From Methylopumilus universalis (lineage in GTDB: Bacteria; Pseudomonadota; Gammaproteobacteria; Burkholderiales; Methylophilaceae): DNA of 64,000 bases. The notes beneath the pieces were generated by a model, which saw only the letters and a list, made by a program, of their open reading frames with translations, did not search any database and was not told the origin of the DNA. Both the position numbers and the translations under genes were made by a program. This document shows positions 61,726-64,000 of this stretch, one piece after another. Every line of letters begins with the position of its first letter. Positions within the stretch are counted from its first letter, which is position 1. Location of the stretch: NCBI RefSeq assembly GCF_006363895.1, contig NZ_CP040953.1; one strand, given 5' to 3'.

Positions 61726-64000
61726 TTACTTAGCTTCTGGTGCGCCACCAAACTCATAACGAACACCGATCCAACCTGCGCGCGGAGCACCTGGTGAAAC
61801 GAGTCTTGAACCACTTGTATAATCATCGGCATAATCTGTCATCCAACTACCCGCAGCATCAAAATGAGTCATGCCTAAACGACCTGTGGTTTCATAATCC
61901 TTATCAAAAATATTGATAGCCTTCGCAAAGACTTGCCAGCCACCGCCTACTTTATATCGCGTGTCTAAGTTAACAATCGCGTAACCACTAGTTTTGCCTT
62001 TACCGCATGGAATTTCATCTCCATCGGCAGCACACGCTGCAGAGTTAGCTTGATGTCCGTTATTTTCGTTGCCATGCATGTAGCGACTTGAGAATGCCAC
62101 TAAATTAGCGCCAACCGTCCATGTTGGAATCACTTCATATTCAGCTCTTAATTTAAACTGATGTTTTGGAATACCCGCTAAATAGTTTCCTTTGTTAACA
62201 TTAATAACTGTGTCATCTACTCGAGAAGAATTTGATTCGCTAGTGAGTGTAAAGCCATCATCATATATAGCTCTAATGTAACCGTATGAGCCGGTTAAAC
62301 TCAATTTGTCTATTTTCGCACTCAAACCTAAATCCAGTCCCTGTCTCTTTGTTTTACCCACATTATCAAAATAACCCATAGAAGCATTAGTGCCTGCATG
62401 AATGAATTGAAGATCGTTATGATTGACAGCTTGGTAAACAGAAGCATTCCACTTAAAATTAGCTCCTAAATTACCTTTAGCGCCAAGATCGTAAGTCTTA
62501 GCCACTACTTGTTTTAGTGGCGGATCACTTGCCATCGCGTTTGGAAGTAAGCATGGGTTTAAAGGGTCTGCACAAGCCAACTCCATGGCAGTTGGCGCAC
62601 GATTCGATTCACTATAGGAACCAAAAATGCTCACGTTTTGATTGGGCGTTAACGTTAAACCCAATGATGGATTGACTCGCGAAAAAGTGTGCCTTCCACC
62701 CGCATCTGCAGTTCCATAATCATCAGTACCCACTAGAAAATCTTTATTATTTACTTTGGAGTAGTTATATCTTAATCCACCGGTTACATGGACGAGCTCA
62801 TTAATAGAAAGAGTATCTGTCGCAAAAACAGAAGAGGTTATTGTTTTACCCTTAAAGTTGGTACTTGTTTCTTGAACGTCATCTGCAACTGAAGGATAGC
62901 GTGTACTATCCCAGCTTTGGAATTCTTGTTCAAATTGACCGAATTTAGAGATTGATCGATCAATACCTGTGCCAACAATCAATTGATTCTTTTTATTAAA
63001 AATATCTTGATTGAATGCAAGTTGAGCGCTTAGCCCAAAAGCGTTAGTTCGAGTTCTTGTTGAATTAAATACTGCTTGGTTATTATCTATTAAATCTTTA
63101 GTGCTAGTCGCAGGATCAGCACAACTACCTGTATCATCCGCAGGACAAAATGTATCATTCACATCACCATTCAATGTTTTTTGATTGGACCTACGATAGT
63201 AAGTATTAGCACTAAACATCACATTGTTATTGAGCCAGTGACTGCCGTTCAATGTGATTTGATTAAGAGAGTTTCTTGTTTGGTCAGGTCGTGTATGAAT
63301 AGCATCTCTTCCTAAGCCCGTCATCAGCTCTTGAGGAACTAAGCCATTACCTATCAAATCGTTATTGACATTAAGGTAGCTTAAGTCAATTTTGGTAGAC
63401 TCACTTTGCCATCCCACTTTGCCAAAGGTTTGCTTCACGGTTGTAGGGGAGTATTTTCTCCAACCATCTTCATCTAAGTAGTTCACACCGAAAAAGTAAT
63501 CTACTGAACCATCTTTAGATACGCCACCGTATTCGGCAGATACATTTTTACGACCCCAAGATCCGGCTGATGCTTCAAGCGCAGCACCTTGGTTTAAACG
63601 ACCGCTCTTTGTTTGAATCGCAATCGCACCACCTAATGTATTTAAACCGTAAACTGGGTTAGATCCAGGAACCATTTGCATGCCTTGAATCGCGAAAGTA
63701 GGGATAAGATCCCAGCGCACTGTATCGCCGAAAGGTTCGTTCATACGAACGCCGTCAAGGAATACTGAAATGCCTTGAGGTGCGCCACCTAATGGAGATG
63801 CTGAGTAACCTCTAAAAGTCACATCAGGCTGAAAAGGGTTTCCTTGTGTTTCTTGAATACTTACGCCCTGAAGATTGTTATTCGCAAAATCTACAATTGA
63901 TACACCCGCTTGATTTTTTAAATCTGCACGATTCACAATTTGAATGTTTGCCGGAATAATGTTAAGTGGCAAACCAATCGAAGGAAGCGGTGTAGTACTT
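61726..64000 (-). CDS. TonB-dependent outer-membrane receptor (N-terminus outside window)
   Basis: At least 757 residues; the frame is open to the right edge, so the signal peptide and TonB box are missing and an internal TTG at 63972 is not the real start. The plug domain has VSIVDFANNNLQGVSIQETQ, DVTFRGYSASPLGGAPQGIS and NPVYGLNTLGGAIAIQTKSG. The barrel follows to YEFGG. A seven-residue tail GGAPEAK follows the last aromatic residue, which is unusual. Two loops carry Cys/Asp-rich inserts (FCPADDTGSCADPA and AACAADGDEIPCGKG). It imports an unknown ligand, perhaps a siderophore, metal or cobalamin. Confidence 0.9.
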   Translation of the reverse strand, partial: STTPLPSIGLPLNIIPANIQIVNRADLKNQAGVSIVDFANNNLQGVSIQETQGNPFQPDVTFRGYSASPLGGAPQGISVFLDGVRMNEPFGDTVRWDLIPTFAIQGMQMVPGSNPVYGLNTLGGAIAIQTKSGRLNQGAALEASAGSWGRKNVSAEYGGVSKDGSVDYFFGVNYLDEDGWRKYSPTTVKQTFGKVGWQSESTKIDLSYLNVNNDLIGNGLVPQELMTGLGRDAIHTRPDQTRNSLNQITLNGSHWLNNNVMFSANTYYRRSNQKTLNGDVNDTFCPADDTGSCADPATSTKDLIDNNQAVFNSTRTRTNAFGLSAQLAFNQDIFNKKNQLIVGTGIDRSISKFGQFEQEFQSWDSTRYPSVADDVQETSTNFKGKTITSSVFATDTLSINELVHVTGGLRYNYSKVNNKDFLVGTDDYGTADAGGRHTFSRVNPSLGLTLTPNQNVSIFGSYSESNRAPTAMELACADPLNPCLLPNAMASDPPLKQVVAKTYDLGAKGNLGANFKWNASVYQAVNHNDLQFIHAGTNASMGYFDNVGKTKRQGLDLGLSAKIDKLSLTGSYGYIRAIYDDGFTLTSESNSSRVDDTVINVNKGNYLAGIPKHQFKLRAEYEVIPTWTVGANLVAFSSRYMHGNENNGHQANSAACAADGDEIPCGKGKTSGYAIVNLDTRYKVGGGWQVFAKAINIFDKDYETTGRLGMTHFDAAGSWMTDYADDYTSGSRLVSPGAPRAGWIGVRYEFGGAPEAK

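Overview
The window looks like a chromosome segment of an AT-rich betaproteobacterium. The tmRNA tag ANDETYALAA, the gene content (smpB-ssrA, ratA-rnfH, guaB-guaA, purT) and a MoxY-like two-component system fit a small-genome methylotroph of the Methylophilaceae type. The family assignment is an inference from gene content, not from a database search. No rRNA or tRNA gene was seen; the only stable RNA gene recognised is ssrA.

Layout. (1) 1-2118: housekeeping genes rlmN (cut by the window edge), ndk and trhO. (2) 2141-35202: a 33-kb surface-polysaccharide locus, all on the minus strand. It reads from rfbB at the right to a WaaL/Wzy-like membrane protein at the left. It holds dTDP-rhamnose genes rfbBDC (no rfbA), a MarR-type regulator, manC-fcl-gmd for GDP-L-fucose, two Wzx flippases, two Wzy/WaaL-class membrane proteins and many glycosyltransferases. 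It also holds galE, an fnlABC set for UDP-L-FucNAc, an AlgD-like dehydrogenase with AsnB and a heparinase II/III-like protein, and a WbpM/WbpV/phosphoglycosyltransferase set for the initiating sugar. The part from about 2 to 24 kb is visibly more AT-rich than the 28.6-35 kb part, so the locus looks composite. Several of its genes lack an ATG; galE and a 2-oxoglutarate oxygenase appear to start at ATT behind good Shine-Dalgarno sequences. (3) 35491-36324: a hypothetical gene. (4) 36390-43445: one or two tandem integrative elements in the 3' end of ssrA. They carry a tyrosine integrase, an AlpA-like regulator, a DUF262/DUF1524 protein (candidate nucleic-acid defence), small membrane proteins and an outer-membrane barrel protein. 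Core and arm-type sites occur at three places. (5) 43426-57261: ssrA, smpB, ratA, rnfH, guaB, guaA, a methyltransferase, greB, a nitroreductase, an ABC-F ATPase, two GT9 glycosyltransferases, typA and rhlE. (6) 57267-64000: truncated haemoglobin, purT, a NarL-type regulator with a LapD_MoxY_N-type sensor kinase, a zinc-ribbon membrane protein, and a TonB-dependent receptor cut by the right edge.

How the genes work together. The polysaccharide locus can make UDP-QuiNAc/FucNAc (WbpM-WbpV type), UDP-L-FucNAc (FnlABC), a GDP-hexuronate (AlgD-like) that AsnB may amidate, GDP-L-fucose, UDP-galactose/GalNAc and dTDP-L-rhamnose. Glycosyltransferases would build one or two repeat units on undecaprenyl phosphate, followed by Wzx flipping and Wzy polymerisation. 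The left-most membrane protein may ligate the product to lipid A-core. No Wza/Wzc or ABC export genes are present, which favours O-antigen over capsule. The ssrA element is the clearest horizontally acquired insertion.
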